61,342 bases of DNA from Reticulitermes lucifugus (GCA_026260175.1 JAKCWW010000849.1:4973-66314), one strand, 5' to 3'. Shown: positions 44,463-55,519, numbered from the stretch's first letter. Notes: generated by a model not told the origin, from the letters alone. Program-made: numbers and translations.

Positions 44463-46274
44463 TTCTCTTATAATAGTAGAGCGGTTCTGATCTGTTTTCA
44501 GGTAAACAATTTTAACGAATCGCAAGTGCGCAGGGACAGTGTTAAAGTTTGATAGAATGTAATATAAATGTTTCTTTGTGCGTAACAGTTAACAATCCTA
44601 CCTTACAAATCTAGTTAATATTATTCATTTAAAGGTTAGCTATCATAAATTAATATGCAGCTACTTAAACTAACTGTCTAGTGTTAATATCCACATAAAC
44701 CCAGTAAACAGAGCACATAATTCAGCAGTGTGGTTGGTGTAATACTGCCAAGGTAGTACGTGATGAAGAACGCTGTTCGCATTCAAGATAGCATTTCAAC
44801 CGTCGAATATCACAAGACAGAACTGTCATGCATATTTTACATTACACAGATTGTAAAAGCGTACACTGGAGATTGTAGTTTAGTCTCCCAGCAAACGGTT
44901 TGGTCCCAGTTCGTCGCATTGTACAGCATGAACATTGTTCATTATACTAATTCGCAAAACGCCATGTCGCAGTGAAGATACAGGCCATCTTCTGCTCGTG
45001 TGTACTAGAGCCTGGGTTATAGAATATTATCCTCATTTGGCCACATGAAAGTGAATTTACATTAGGATAATCAAAAAAAAATTACTCTCTGTGTTACTGT
45101 ACGCGGAGTCTATCTCGTGTTTGTCAGTTCCACAGAGATAACCCATAATGAACCACTGTTACTATGTCTGTTCTTTTTTGTTTGCATGAAGTACATACTC
45201 CTACAACCTATCAATACACGTAAACTTATTTGTAAATGCGTGGAGCAGAGGCAGTCTTTTTAGAAGCTGGCGAACTGTGGCGAGCTGGCGGTCATTTATT
45301 TCGTCAAAAATTTCCTGGCTTTTTATGGGATCTGTTGCTGCTAAGAAGCTAATATGGAATACTATGGGACAGGCGCAGTCCACTCGGCCTTGTGTCTGCC
45401 TGATGGCTTATTTAACGACGCTGTCAGTTGCTGAGACTACGGACCGTCGAATAATGAGGTGACTAGACCTGCAATATGTAAAATTCGAAAAAACTCTCTT
45501 GAGATGTTGTCCCGGCATTTACGTGCAGAGGCTGATGGAAGCAATCTAAACCTCCACAATGAGAAGCACGAATGCTAAGCGCTGGACCGCAACGTGCGAT
45601 CATGCAATAGTGACCTGTCACGGACGCCGCCAGTAACATCGATTAAGCGTTAATTCGAGGTGGAGGGACGTAAAACAATATATCTGTTCTAACTATAGAT
45701 TTCGGGCTGTGCAGATGTCTTCAAATCCCGCCCTACGCAAGCGTAATTTGTTACAATTATTTGTTTCATTTCGACTCATCTTTTACTGAATTCATCTTGC
45801 AATATCTGTAACTTGCTTACCAAAACTGGCTTGATAATTACTAATAATTATTTGTATGGTCTATGGCCTTTGTATTAACGTTCTTGTTTATAAAAGTGAC
45901 TCAATATAGGGATACGCTTTAATGTAAAATACATGCCACCAAATCATTTATTTTTTTATATTCAAAAAATACACGAGAAAAATGCGTTTAAGTGAAAGTT
46001 CGTTTAAGCCTCCAAGCCCATTTTCGTTGAAATAATCAAGGTCATGGCGAGAATTACGGTTCTTACAATTCTGTTACTGAATATTAAAATTTTCTGGCAT
46101 GTTACGCTCTGTCGCCTGGTAAATAGCGACGTTTCGAAGATCTTTAGTGCCTTCTTCTTCAGTGTGAAGTAGTTCAAGATAAGTTCTTCGGCTACTTGAC
46201 TACCACAAGACTTGAATCCCCAATTCAGAAGGTTCATTCTAGGCTTACACTAGGCTTAAAATTGTCAGTAGTAC
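44463..46274. other. No recognised gene
   Basis: Frames at 44760-44975, 45201-45462 (both strands) and 46004-46237 show no domain that I can name. Confidence 0.45.
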
Positions 46275-46508
46275 GGACCCGCATCCTGGCTGGGGCAAGA
46301 CAGTTTTCGTTTCGAAAACATTCAGACAGGGTCTGGGGCTCAACCGGTTTCGTATTCGATGCCAGTCGGTTTCTTTCCCGCAGTTAAATTGGCCGAGGCA
46401 TGAATTTGACTACTCACCTCCATCTGTTGTCGAGGTTAAGAACGAGTGGACTCCTACATCTGCACTCCATACATGCCTTCATGGCGTGGACAGGGCAAAC
46501 TTTACCAT
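46275..46508 (+). repeat. SINE-C copy, head lost
   Basis: CAGACAGGGTCTGGGGCTCA, TTTCCCGCAGTTAAATTGGC, CTACTCACCTCCATCTGTTG, TCGAGGTTAAGAACGAGTGG, CATGCCTTCATGGCGTGGAC, AACTTTACC. Confidence 0.75.
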
Positions 46509-46902
46509 CACAAGCTGCCTCTGAAGGATGTGTGTTTCATGTAATCACTCTGTAACGACTACTACAGTTGTATAGATGGTCGTCGTATACCAGAAAGGAT
46601 GCTGGGTGAAAAGCAGGGTTCACGGCTGAAGGATTTATGAAAGTTCTGCGCGACATCTACATTAGATTGAAGGATGAAACCAAGGCGTACATCATCCAAA
46701 AAAGCCCGTATGACAGCTGGGGTTCGATTCCGGCACTTTACTTATCTAGGTCGGTATGCGTATTTATATATCATTGTGCTTCATAAGTATGTGACCTTAT
46801 TGTCGGAATTGCCTACGTTCTGTACGGATGGTTATACTTATCGGCAAAAACTTCTGACCTAATTATCGACATTTCAGCACACGCTACTGTCAGCAGTGAA
46901 TT
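46509..46902. other. No recognised feature
   Basis: Contains an isolated GGGGTTCGATTCCGGC near 46719, a B-box-like string without a matching A box. Confidence 0.45.
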
Positions 46903-47410
46903 AAACAAGACAGGCAATGTACGTATAATCGTAATTTCGAGGCGCCTTCCCATAACCATTTTTGCCGTGGAAAAACAATAAGTATTACATATTACGAGTT
47001 TGTGTGTGTGTGTGTGTCTGTAGCCTTAGTTACCCAGCATGCTAAATGCATACGCCGTATTATATTGTCATCTGTGGTCTGTCTGGCTCTACGATATATT
47101 TCCACATTATGCCATAAAAGGCAAGATTTTCGGGGAAAACACTCATTGACCATAAAATGTGTTTTGATTTTCTCTACCACTTTTGTCTGAAAAATTTCTC
47201 ATTCTAAGAATAATTCAACGAGATGTCATAAATGTACATATGTCTTTGTGTAGAGTACCCGTTATTTTTGACAGATTTGATCAAAAGTGAGTTTTCTCGA
47301 GAGATTTCGAAAAATACTCAAATATCAAATTTCATGAAAATCCATGCAGTGGGAGCCGAGTTTTTCTAGGCGGGCGGACAGACAGATATGACGAAGCTAA
47401 TAGTCGCCTA
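46903..47410 (+). repeat. Family K dispersed repeat, second long copy
   Basis: It aligns with 391-940 from AAACAAGACAGGCA to GACGAAGCTAATAGTCGC. It contains a (TG)n microsatellite at 47000-47019 that the first copy lacks. Confidence 0.75.
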
Positions 47411-48338
47411 AAAATCGTATGCCTTAGGTACGTACCGCTTGAAGGAAGTTATTTCGGAAGATGCGTTTGAAACAGAGTGTAGAGTTTTCTAACAAGGGCC
47501 TGTATGTTACGGTCTCTGGTTTTGTGTGTGTGTATATATATATATGCGTACCAAAATTCGCAGTCAATACCAGGCAAAGCAAGGTGCCGTTCGTTAAGCC
47601 CGGTGCCTCACCAACCATGGAACAAACATGGGAGCCGAGCATGCTAGGAGACAAAGACAAATGGCATGGCCGGAGTTGCTTTCTTACGGCGAGGATCTTG
47701 CTAGAGATGAGATGGAGATGCTGTTGTCGGGAAGAAGAGTGGGAGATCCGCAGTCTCCACGCGCAGAAGCCCCTATAATGCAGGCTGGGAAGGGTAACTG
47801 GTTGTTGTTTGGTTGTGTTCTGTTATATTAGAATTATTGTAGCCGTACAGTGTGGATGTGAATCAGCCGAGTCTCACTTTCTGTTTTTTTGACAGCTTGC
47901 AAATAAACGAATGTAGATTTATTGAAAATAATCAGTTTAAAAATTATCATAGTAAGATAATAGCTAGGTGCTGATAATAATGTACTGAAACAATTACTAA
48001 GTTTATCGTGCAAGTTTGGCCAAGCCATAACGCTTCGGACTTGTGTTCTGGAGACGTTAGTTTGGGACATTGGTCGGTACACCGACTACCCTGACGTAGA
48101 TTTTTCGTGGTTTTTGTCATATCTTCCAGTAAATTACCGGAACAGCGTCTTCACATAGGCCACAATCGCTTTTTTCTGTGCTTTGTCCAATTGATCATTT
48201 ACCAATTATGGTAACATGCGACAGTATATATTCTGAACGACAGACTGCGACATTAAATAAACAATAAAACAAGTCAAGTTTAAATTGTTCTTGATGCACG
48301 TACACAACTATTTTTCAGAGAAGGTGATACGTTAATTC
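47411..48338. other. No recognised gene; (GT)n(AT)n at 47523-47545
   Basis: 47560-47800 is GC-richer and open in two plus frames and one minus frame (up to 105 codons), but none has a recognisable domain. A 9-bp target duplication of the next SINE starts at 48330. Confidence 0.45.
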
Positions 48339-48571
48339 CTTTTGTGTGTGTGTGGTAAAGGGCCCCGCAGATGATTAATTTTATTCCGTTTTTCCGTGTA
48401 ATGGAGCACCGGTGGAATGAAACTGACAGGGGAAAACCGAAGTGCGCGGGGAAAATCCTGTCCCGGTGCCACTTTGTCCACCACAAATCCCACATGGACT
48501 GACACGGGATCGAACCCGGGCCTCCGCTGTGAGAGGCCAGCGACTAACCGCCTGAGCCATGGCACGGTCTT
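48339..48571 (-). repeat. SINE-B, internally deleted, exact target duplication
   Basis: CGTTAATTC at 48330-48338 and again at 48572-48580 bound the element. The minus strand has CCGTGCCATGGCTCAGGCGG (A box) and GGTTCGATCCCG (B box). About 70 bp present in the other copies just before GGGGCCCTT is missing. The tail has become a (CA)n run. Confidence 0.88.
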
Positions 48572-48580
48572 CGTTAATTC

Positions 48581-49474
48581 TTATTTATACGTACTTTAAT
48601 GGCACACAGCACATAATTACAACTACTAGAAAAACAAAATTTTATAAAACAACTACATTCCGAACATGGCAGTGGAATATGCATTACGATCTGGAAGGCC
48701 ATTAGGCAGAAATCTGTATGACCCACGCTAAAACTCCAGAAAGGCGGGTGGTATAGGCCTATATCCTTTTCCTTATATATCTTATTTAATATGTGTTTTC
48801 AGGTCGCTTTTGAAGTTACACAGACCATCACATTAAAAGACTAAAAGAAGTCCATTTTCCTTGCTGTCTGAACGTAGTAGGATGAATCGATACTTGATTT
48901 TAGTTTTCGCTTGGGATGATGGGTAGGCTGTATAGACTAGCTGGGGATGCACCTAGGGGTGCATATATTGTAAGGTAGTCGTTATTTTTGTCAAATTGAA
49001 ATGGCTGGACAATTTTTCGCAAAATTCTCCAGTACTAAATAGCATAAAAAGTCTTTCAACTTTTCTGAAATTAATATATGAGAACAGACAGAGAAGTTTT
49101 TATTGGCACTGTGCAGGGATGCAACCCGCCTAACAACACTTGTGTTTGAGGAGGGTAATGTGTACGGCGCTAAACGTATGGAAGAGAGCATGGGGAATGC
49201 CTCACAGATAAATTGTGCCTCTCATCTAATTCCTCGTAGGTGTATTGCATGCTGAGATGTTGGTGGGTGTGAAGGTATCGATCGTATATTTGAATGCAGA
49301 ATATTTATTTACCGTTGAATCCAGCAAAAATCGGACTGTAGATTTGTGGCTAGGTATTGTTTTGCGCGCGCGCGCGTTTGTGTGTTTGTGTGATTTTAAT
49401 CAGGATATTTAGTTCACATGTAAAAGAAGAATTACGTCTTAAGACGGGATAAATAATAGAATAAATTTGGTAGA
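48581..49474. other. No recognised gene; (GC)n at 49363-49377
   Basis: AT-rich with one GC dinucleotide run followed by TTTGTGTGTTTGTGTG. Confidence 0.5.
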
Positions 49475-49740
49475 TCCGATGTAGCTCAGGTTATGGAATG
49501 GGTGACCGAGGAATTGTAAATCTATTCGCCACAGAGGCAAGAGATGTTTGTCTTCTTCAAAAACTTTCACACCGGCTCTGGGGCCCACCGGGCCTCCTAG
49601 TCAATGGGTGTCAGGGCTTCTTTCCCCTGTGGTAAAAGGGCTGGGGCATGAAGCTTGACACTCACGTCCCTCTAGTGTCGAGATTAAGAATGTGTGTGTT
49701 GTTATATGTTTACTGTGCGCAGGGACAACTTTGCTTTGCT
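49475..49740 (+). repeat. SINE-C copy
   Basis: GATCCGATGTAGCTCAGG (A box), decayed B box, GGCAAGAGATGTTTGTCTTC, CGGCTCTGGGGCCCACCGGG, CTCACGTCCCTCTAGTGTCG, AGATTAAGAATG. Confidence 0.75.
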
Positions 49741-49784
49741 AATAATTTTAGCAATTGTGTCAGAAAGATAAAGCTGGGTGTCTG

Positions 49785-49985
49785 CGGAATGAATGACCGG
49801 GGTTTGATCCCCTGCAGGGGCAGGGATTTTTCTCTTCCAAATCACTGTGCCCACACTGACTTTGGGGTTCATCTAGCCTCTTATCCGGTCGGAGTTGGGA
49901 GTGCTCGAGGCCAAGGTGTGGAACTCGCCACTTATGTTCATCCATTCCTGAGGTTAAGTGCCTGTTTCAAAACTTGACAGAGATC
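49785..49985 (+). repeat. SINE-C copy, adjacent to the previous one
   Basis: CCGGGGTTTGATCCCCTGCA (B box), GGATTTTTCTCTTCCAAATC, CATCTAGCCTCTTATCCGG, GGAACTCGCCACTTATGTTC, CCTGAGGTTAAG. It lies 45 bp after another copy in the same orientation but differs from it, so it is a separate insertion. Confidence 0.7.
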
Positions 49986-50620
49986 AAAGTAATGGCAGTG
50001 AATTGAATTCATGTCACAAACTTCCAGAGAATCGCTGAAGGTGATGGTATGTACTGATGACATTGCAGATCTTTCTGACTTCAATTCAAGACAGAGGTGC
50101 CCACATTTTTTAAAAATCTAGGAGCCACCTCAAAATTTTAGACCCTAGGGGCGTGAAATGAAGCAAATTCCATACTGATGACTCAAAAATATCAAGCGTC
50201 ATCGTAAGAAATGTAGTCGCCGGTGCGTCCTGGCGCCCAGGATTGGTGCACCCCTGATTTAAGGTGTGTTTTCAGTATTAGTGGTTATTCTGTATCAGTT
50301 TTTTACATTTTTGTCTTAGAAGCAGTTTACAAATCAGGGATAGAAGAAAATAGAACAGTTTGCTCATTAGGGGAAATAGAGAAATAGTCCTTAATGCAGA
50401 CTGACCTACAAATAAGAACAATGTGCGCACGGGTATACGGTCTTAGAATGTCTGAATAAAACCAAGGCCTTGTTTACAAGCCGAGAAGCTACGCTATTGT
50501 GTTGTAGAACTTTAGCTTTCACAGACATACCATTGTATTATAGCATAAGCACTCAGAATATACCATAAAATAAAACACTCTTCTTCTAAACTGTACGTTA
50601 CTTGTACCGTACACTTTTGA
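49986..50620. other. No recognised feature
   Basis: 50150-50260 is GC-richer. No frame above 60 codons. Confidence 0.5.
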
Positions 50621-50873
50621 TTATACAAATCTTATGCAGACAAATGTACACTGTTCTATGTTATTCAACACAACTTTTTATTAAAAACTGCCCAACATGT
50701 TTCGAACTTATTTATTTAACTTTTAATACCAGATGTATAGCTGATGTAATTTCAACAAGTAAGCCCCTTAAGATGAACCATAAATTGGTTCGAAATATGT
50801 TGGGCAGTTTTGAATAAAAAGTTGTGTTGGATAACATGAAACAGTGTACATTTGTCTGAATAAGATTTGTATA
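50621..50873. mobile_element. 253-bp snapback palindrome with hammerhead-like motif
   Basis: Left arm TTATACAAATCTTATGCAGA, AAATGTACACTGTTCTATGT, AACACAACTTTTTATTAAAA, CTGCCCAACATGTTTCGAAC. The right arm is the reverse complement, ending GTGTACATTTGTCTGAATAA, GATTTGTATA. The left arm stops inside the motif, while the right arm has all of it (50767-50802). The 50717-50760 centre is unpaired. Confidence 0.8.
50767..50802 (+). ncRNA. Hammerhead-like motif, right arm copy
   Basis: Box CTTAAGA (one base off CTGAAGA), extra T, hairpin GAACC/GGTTC, GAA, ATATGT, T50801 at the cleavage position. Helix I GCCC (50763-50766) pairs with GGGC (50802-50805). AATAAA at 50813-50818. Confidence 0.58.
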
Positions 50874-51954
50874 CTCTTCTTCTACTTCACGTTATTACCG
50901 ACGTTTCATACATATCGTTAATTATTAGTGATTGCACAACCTACAGTTATTGAGGTTTCAACTGTTAGTGATATAAGGCATTTTACATGTTAAGATGTTA
51001 CAAGCGAATAATAATTTGTAATGTTGAAGTGATTTAAAAATGTACATGACCAGTACGGGATTGTTAGAATGAATTGAGATCAATAAAAATAAGAAGAATA
51101 TTGGTCTCTTGCATTACATATCAAATATGCAACACTGCTAGAATATCAGAATCACTTAACTGTTACTGTGAAAAGTACACGGTCAATGGCGATCTTAAGG
51201 GCTGCTTTTAACGAGAGAATTTTTATGCGTTTTTGGTACTTCTTGGGATTATATCCTGCTTAAGCTTTTAACAACTTAATGTGTCAATGATCTACCAATA
51301 ATACATTGTAACCTCAATATATATATATATTGAAGCCCATATAATGAAATGTGTTCGAAAAATTTCGGACGCAGTTTAGTGACTCCGAAAGAAGACTTGT
51401 TGTATTTTATAGAAGCATATTTTTAGTACTTAGCGTAGTAGACATTGTTTCAAAAGATTTCGTAATTTAAGAGACAGGCTTCTTTGTTCAAATTGCAATT
51501 CCGTTCCAGTGAGAGTGACAAGAAAGTGTTATAGAACCTATAAAGGCAAATACTTCCGTCAAGGCTTGTTCTTAACGACTTACTTTATAACTAGCTGTCT
51601 ACCGCTGTGTAACTCTTAAGGTACTTATAAAGCTATGGAACGCCATTCTTAAAGACGTAGTTCTTTGTATATACATCAGCCAACAGGAGCCAATGGAATT
51701 AGAGAGAGCAGATCGATGGGACCATCTCTTACTGATTGGATACCTGCATTAAGGTAAAAGCTTTTGTTACTTTTCTTCCTCGTTTCGGAACGGAGACGAA
51801 GGCGTCTGTTTTTCTTGTAGTGCACAGTAAGGAATTTGGAACCAGGGAGACGGTAGGCCTGTCTGTTGTAATGGCGTGCTCTTCTGTAACTATAGCCATT
51901 TCTCATGCAGTAGCAGAGAAGAGCATGGGCAAGAACACGCGCGCGAGCCCGCAA
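50874..51954. other. No recognised gene; (AT)n at 51316-51331
   Basis: AT-rich. Frames of 110 and 137 codons on opposite strands over 51676-52089 run through the next microsatellite and have no domain. Confidence 0.45.
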
Positions 51955-51985
51955 TCTCTCTCTCACCCGCACACGCACACGCACA

Positions 51986-52017
<32 letters not shown>
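51955..52017. repeat. Compound (CT)n / (CA)n microsatellite
   Basis: CTCTCTCTC, then mixed ACACGC units, then about 14 uninterrupted CA units. Confidence 0.95.
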
Positions 52018-52019
<2 letters not shown>

Positions 52020-52104
52020 TGATGGGATGTGTACTTTTTTGTGTCCTCTGCGTTATGTGTTTAAATGAACGCATGATGGGAAAGGACAATCAAAGTGGGA
52101 TTTG

Positions 52105-52180
52105 AGGAAAAGTTTCCCCCCCCCCTCCCTCCGAGTACTTTGGTTTCCCTGTAAGTTTAATTCCACCAGTGTTCCCTACT
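52105..52180 (+). repeat. SINE-B internal fragment
   Basis: A C-run after GTTT, then GAGTACTTTGGTTTCCCTGT and AATTCCACCAGTGTTCCCTA, corresponds to the middle of SINE-B (TCCCCAAGTACTTCGG...GCCACCGATGCTCC at 58848-58890). Head and tail are missing. Confidence 0.6.
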
Positions 52181-53486
52181 CATATTTAATTCATCTACAA
52201 TTGACGCTATATAATCTTAACGATTGACTGCGTCGTTAAATGCTACACTGCTTCATGAAAGAGAGAACAGGTGTGCTAGTGGCAAACTTTTGCGCAAATA
52301 TCTTTTCGATCTCTTTGGCCTGTGATTCCACTTTTCATGGCACTCACAGCTACCTGCTTCATAGTTCTCATGAAAAGGCTCGAGAAAGAAGTTCGAGGTC
52401 AAGGTTCTTTTGTTGCAATGCAGCCAGCCCTCCAAGCACGTAGAGAACGTGGGAATACGCCGCGTATTCTAGGCGTAAATATTAGAATGTTCAGAACCAT
52501 TATCTTCACGCTCTGGCCGCATTACCACCAGGAAATCATTCTAGATACATACTAGATAGATGATTATTTCTGCCTGATTATGCGGTAGCATATCTCTCTT
52601 ATACGGACCGTCCCGGAAATGAAACCCCGGCCGTCCACGGATTTGCTCTTCCGGTTTATTCAGGTGATGGGAACTTCAGAGATCATTAAGACCTATTTGA
52701 ATAGAGTTTCGATGTGATGTAGGCCTATATTTGATGAAATGCGGGGAAATACAACTGTGCAGTGTAGTAAATAGCATGTGTGTTTTGTGTGTCTGCATCA
52801 CGTCCATATGAAAATCAAGAAGAAACGAAACATCGATTGTTATAACACACGTGACTGATATTGTAGACACTGTCCATCATCTGAGACTAAAAAGCCACAA
52901 TATTTTGGAGAATGTGTATTTCTCCTTAAAATGATAAGAAGGAAGAGGCAGGACCGACTGTGGTGTGCCCCTTAGAAGGAGCTGTTATGAAACAGAATAG
53001 GGAGAGACATCAGTGGTTTGAATTGTTGTGGCGTTGTTAGCCTGAGACGATGGACAATGTCAAAAATATCGGTCACGACTCTTGAAATACGCGGTCGTCA
53101 GGATACTTTAAATTTGAATCGCTTGTTACTTTTCATGTCTGGTCAAGCGGTAGCATTGCATTTCGATACTGACCAGTGTGTGTGGAAGACGGACCACACT
53201 GGAAATCAAGGGATGAAGGAGTCACCTACGGTACTAGAAGCCGGCTCTTCGCCATTGTTAACATAAGTTTCGTAAATTGATCCGATTTTCAACTAGTTCA
53301 ATCCAACATCATTACGACATTTTTTTACCTAAAATCTGTCTTAATATTAGGTATATTCCAGTTTGCGTATGACTTTTCAAAGTAGACTGTTTTTTTTCAA
53401 GAGCACAAATCACTGAACTTCCGCTTATTCGTTACTTAGTTCGAGTCTCTTAGTTCTCCTTAGAGAGAAGTTACTTGTGTGTGACA
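52181..53486. other. No recognised gene
   Basis: Short frames on both strands at 52240-52555, 52676-52870 and 53018-53266 (82 codons). No domain recognised. Confidence 0.45.
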
Positions 53487-53972
53487 CTTGAGGTTCTCAC
53501 AGCGGTGTTCCTGAAGATCTGAGTCTTCTGGTATGTTAACTAAATCCACGGAGCGGAGTAATTCTTGAGAAGCTAATAGTTCCTTAGCTAGTCAAGAAAT
53601 TTCCCGCATTTTATGGAACCCGAAAGTTCATTACCGCATTCACATGCGCCCGCGCCACCTGTCCCTATCCTGAGCCAAAGGATCAGTCCAAGTCCGAGGC
53701 CTTGTGAAATGTTCCGTAACATCCTAAGTTGTTAGTACATTGTCCAACCCCCGAGCTGGAGGGACCACCCCTTTTCGGCTGTCCGCCACTCGTTATGCAA
53801 TATATTCGCACCTACCCTCCACATCTGAGGAACCTACTGCCTCCATCTTGAAGGTAGAGGTCTAAAGAGGAAAGCAGTCGGTTTCTTCGAAACGTCAATA
53901 AATTTGTATCAGACTACAGAGCATCACATCCCAGAAGACTGTATTATGCAGAGTCACAGCCATGAGAACGTC
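53487..53972. mobile_element. E2 element with nested insertions
   Basis: The left outer end is CTTGAGGTTCTCACAGCGGT, CTGAGTCTTCTGG. The right end is CATCCCAGAAGACT, then GAGTCACAGCCATGAGAACG, its inverted counterpart. Inside are a LINE-x end (53543-53708, minus) and an unassigned block (53709-53800). Then come two motif remnants head to head: minus 53808-53836 (GGAGGCAGTAGGTTCCTC without its GAAAC end) and plus 53855-53895 (TTTCTTCGAAACGTCAA). Confidence 0.6.
53543..53708 (-). repeat. LINE-x 3' end inserted in E2
   Basis: Minus strand: CTCAGGATAGGGACAGGTGG, CATGTGAATGCGGTAATGAA, TTCGGGTTCCATAAAATGCG, TCTTGACTAGCTAAGG, TCTCAAGAATTACTCCGCTC. It is the last coding codons plus 3' UTR. Confidence 0.68.
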
Positions 53973-54703
53973 CAGTCTCAACAGTTGTGTCCCATATTCA
54001 GGTTTTACGCTATTTCACGTTTACAATTCCAGAGGTAAAAATAAATTGTTTCGAAATCTTCTGTAGATTTATAAGACTTGGTTCGGATTGAAATGCATTT
54101 TCCCTTCTCCATAAAATACAGCCTTGATGACTGTTGGAAATAAAGCAGAAATTTATGTAGCGGCTGTCCTTAAATATTACAAAGAAGAAACAAAGTCCTG
54201 TTGAATGACGTTCTGCTCATACCTCTGAATTGTCGTGGCGTTAAAATATTCTACTAACACAAGAATGCTACCCAGTGCCAAATTAGAATACTGCATTTGA
54301 AAAAGGCTTCCTGCGTTTTAACTCTTAAATGTTTCAAAACAGACCGATAAGGGACAATTATCTACAGCTCTTTAAATGGAGAGTTTATTAGGATGAAAGA
54401 AAAGAATGTCTAATATGTGTTAATTGGGGACCCTTGAAATTAATGACTGTGCGATAGATTACGTTGTTTCGTACGAGCGATTACCTTCCTCCGTGTGTCG
54501 CGCTATAAAACTTGCTCCTGATAAACCGACGGAGTTCGTCTATAAATTACGTAAGTGTTAAAATCGTTATTAACGACGCGTTTAATTGAATAATGTGATA
54601 ACGGTTCGAAGTGGCTGGAGAAGCAGACTATAAGGCCTGACTCAGAGCAGGGTAGTTCTTTACATGAAATTCAGTTTAAGATGTTTGAGGAAATGTTCTA
54701 AAA
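53973..54703. other. No recognised feature
   Basis: AT-rich, no frame above 60 codons. Confidence 0.5.
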
Positions 54704-54705
54704 TA

Positions 54706-54882
54706 GAGTCGAACTCGGTTATGACATCATGAAAGGGACTGAATAGTTTGTGTCATTGTAAACGAGTGTTGTTATAACCGAGGAGTGTAATGTTATGGTT
54801 AACAGTGACGAATTAATAGATACTACAGACTCTATAACCGAGGTGTCGTATAAACCGATGTCGTTATAACCGGGTTCGACTG
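54706..54882. mobile_element. Pogo/Tigger-like MITE, 177 bp, TA-flanked
   Basis: The left end GAGTCGAACTCGGTTATGAC and the right end GTCGTTATAACCGGGTTCGA followed by CTG are inverted repeats. TA dinucleotides flank both ends (54704-54705, 54883-54884), as expected for Tc1/mariner/pogo insertion. GTTATAACCGAGG-type strings recur inside. The termini recall the CAGTCGAACCTCGTTATAACG ends of pogo/Tigger-class elements. No coding capacity. Confidence 0.75.
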
Positions 54883-55009
54883 TAGTTTCAGAGGAAGATC
54901 AGTTTAAGTTTAGTAGTACACTTTTATGGGGAATGGAGAAGACTACGCAACGAGGAGCTTTATGATCTGTAACCCTCACCAAATATTATTCGGGTGATCA
55001 AATCATGAA

Positions 55010-55322
55010 TGAGATGGGCGGGAATGTGGCACGTATGGGAAACAGGAGAGCTACATGCAGGATTTTGGTGGGGATACCTGAGGGATAGAGACCACTTAGG
55101 AGACCTAGGTTTAGATAGGAGGATAATATTAAAATGGATCTTAAATAAGTGGGATAGGGGCATGGACTGGATTGGCCTGGCCTGGCACAGGACAGGGACA
55201 GATGGCGGGCGCTTGTGCATACAGTAATGAACCTTCGGGCTCCATAAAATACGGGGAATATCTTGACTAGCTGAGGATCTGTTAGCATCTCAGGAAGGAC
55301 TCTGCTCCATGGAGTTAGTTAG
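55010..55322 (+). pseudogene. LINE-x C-terminus and 3' UTR, clearest copy
   Basis: In largely one frame it reads [42 protein letters not shown], then [20 protein letters not shown] and MNLRAP. This is the GHVARMGE...[34 protein letters not shown] end of a non-LTR retrotransposon ORF2. The 3' UTR has CTAGCTGAGGATCTGTTAGC and CTCAGGAAGGACTCTGCTCC, ending ATGGAGTTAGTTAGTAAAC. Stops remain at several positions. The overlapping open frames on both strands are shadows. Confidence 0.8.
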
Positions 55323-55519
55323 TAAACTTTTTACTCTCCTTGATTTTCCACCATTCATATTTTTGTGTGTAGTTTGCTCCCGAGGATAGACGCTAAGCAT
55401 ATGTTTGAATTTACAGTGTAATAATTCCGACAAAAGAAACATTCGGAAAATCATCTGTAGGGGCAGATTATGCGAGTGGAGCGAAATGAAAACAAATCGA
55501 AAAATAACATTGCGTATGT

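Noticed and set aside
45201-45462. 60-codon minus frame with a DEINDRQLATVRQLLKRL segment as a host exon
   Set aside because: It looks protein-like, but there are no splice signals I can trust and an equal-length plus frame overlaps it. Decayed repeat sequence is at least as likely.
46690-46760. SINE head with GGTTCGATTCC
   Set aside because: A single B-box-like string with no A box at the right distance and no matching body.
47461-47831. 105-codon frame in a GC-richer stretch as a host exon
   Set aside because: It begins in a (GT)n(AT)n microsatellite. Three frames are open over the same region and no domain is visible.
51676-52089. 137- and 110-codon frames on opposite strands
   Set aside because: Both run through a CA/CT microsatellite. 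The poly-Cys/Val or His/Thr runs are microsatellite translation.
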